NCBI RefSeq assembly: GCF_008923205.2
Contig: NZ_WBMS02000060.1
Location: 1-58,478, forward strand
Length of the DNA stretch: 58,478 nt
Source of the DNA: Actinomadura physcomitrii
Lineage (GTDB): Bacteria; Actinomycetota; Actinomycetes; Streptosporangiales; Streptosporangiaceae
Reading direction: 5' to 3'
Shown: piece by piece, positions 57,860 through 58,478 of the stretch
Layout of the letters: every line of letters starts with the position of its first letter
Numbering within the stretch: position 1 is the stretch's first letter
Made by a program: the position numbers and the translations under genes
Notes under the pieces: model-generated
Database searches by the model: none
Told to the model about the DNA's origin: nothing
Seen by the model: the letters and a program-made list of their open reading frames with translations, nothing else

Positions 57860-58478
57860 CTGGAGGAGAGCTTCAACGACGCCGAGATGTCCGACGGCGT
57901 GCTGGACGGCCGGTTCGACATCGCCGTCCAGCGGCTGCCGTCCCGCGACGCCCGGCTCGCGACCCGGCCGTGGTGGAACCAGCCGCTCGCCCTGTTCCTG
58001 CCGTCCGCGCACCCGCTCGCGCACGCGCCCGACCCGGCGCCGCTGACCGCGCTCGGCCGGATCCCGCTCGTCCTGTGGCCGCGCGAGTCGTCACCGCACT
58101 CCCACGACGAGATCCTCGCGCTGTGCGACCAGGCCGGTGTGACGCCCCGCATCGGCGCCCGCGCCCGCAGCGTCCAGACCGTCCTCGCCCTCGTCGCGGC
58201 CGGTTTCGGCGGCGCCGTGATGCCCGACTCGCACCGCGCCCTGCGCCGGATCGGCGTCGCCGCCCGCCCCCTCACCGGCACGAACACCACCCTCTACCTG
58301 GTCTGGCGCGCCGACGACACCGACCCGCTCGTCCACCGCTTCAAAGACACCCTCGCACCGCGCCCTGCGCCGGATCGGCGTCGCCGCCCGCCCCCTCACC
58401 GGCACGAACACCACCCTCTACCTGGTCTGGCGCGCCGACGACACCGACCCGCTCGTCCACCGCTTCAAAGACACCCTC
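57860..58478 (+). pseudogene. LysR-family regulator fragment
   Basis: Effector-binding domain only: DGVLDGRFDIAVQRL, then LALFLPSAHPLAHA and VLWPRESSPHSHDEILALCD, LALVAAGFGGAVMPDSH, YLVWRADDTDPLVHRF. The N-terminal HTH half is missing at the junction with the decarboxylase remnant. LysR genes are often divergent from CMD or alkylhydroperoxidase-like genes, and both have lost their 5' parts here. From 58355 the frame shifts because the DNA repeats itself. Confidence 0.75.
58228..58478. repeat. Exact 127-bp terminal duplication
   Basis: Bases 58352-58478 are identical to 58228-58354 (offset 124; the copies share CTC). The match starts at 58228 (base 58227 differs from 58351) and runs to the last base of the window. 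127 is the largest k-mer commonly used by de Bruijn assemblers, so this is probably an artefact of a contig end. Confidence 0.9.

Overview
The window is very GC-rich with strongly G/C-ending codons and many GTG starts. It carries gene families typical of actinomycetes: CarD, a mycosin-type protease, F420-type oxidoreductases, DUF3263, DUF2637, DUF5753 and SenX3/PhoR-RegX3/PhoP. I place it in the Actinomycetes, probably Streptosporangiales/Thermomonosporaceae (Actinomadura-like); the class is firm, the genus is a guess. The left edge lies in the leader of an rRNA operon that runs leftwards out of the window. The right edge ends in an exact 127-bp repeat. The window therefore looks like one whole short-read contig.

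Layout. 0-0.7 kb: tandem rRNA-operon promoters and leader (minus strand). 0.7-5.8 kb: LURP-one-like protein, groEL with two CIRCE operators, cold-shock protein, a ThiS/MoaD-like sulfur carrier and threonine synthase under a SAM-I riboswitch. 5.9-17.6 kb: an internally deleted CDF transporter, trehalose-6-phosphate synthase, sulfotransferase, an ECF sigma factor divergent from a membrane Ser/Thr kinase, a truncated F420-type oxidoreductase, PadR, a membrane-anchored lipid-exposed-type hypothetical, trehalose phosphatase, DUF3263 and MarR. 17.6-28.8 kb: SHOCT protein, mycosin-like protease with a long tail, acetate symporter pair, TetR/MFS pair with twin operators, an oxidoreductase-hydrolase-HxlR group and a cytochrome P450. 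28.9-34.3 kb: tRNA-Thr(UGU) and a 5.3-kb island bounded by 46-bp direct repeats of the tRNA 3' end. The island carries a PP2C phosphatase, an HTH sensor, a GHKL/anti-sigma-type kinase, a DUF5753 regulator and small unknown genes, but no recognisable integrase. 34.3-44.7 kb: small accessory genes, two separate DGPF(YCII)/ECF42 sigma modules, rlmB-cysS, and several gene remnants. 44.7-48.2 kb: homogentisate dioxygenase and fumarylacetoacetase (tyrosine catabolism). 48.3-55.8 kb: DUF2637 protein, ispF-carD, an LpqE-like lipoprotein, then phoP-phoR divergent from phoU across a PHO-box array. 55.8-58.5 kb: TetR/permease pair, then a fused remnant of a decarboxylase and a LysR gene.

Two themes stand out. 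First, the island encodes matched parts of a phosphorylation-based partner switch (GHKL kinase, PP2C phosphatase with all metal-binding aspartates, DNA-binding sensor) whose genes share a TCTAGG promoter motif; this is the best candidate for an undescribed system. Second, the window has at least five deletion scars. Three of them join two divergent genes, each missing its 5' end, and two remove the middle of a transporter gene. They could be real genome decay or assembly artefacts, and the exact 127-bp terminal repeat makes the second possibility worth testing first.

All functional calls come from reading motifs, gene order and start sites by eye; no database search was run.
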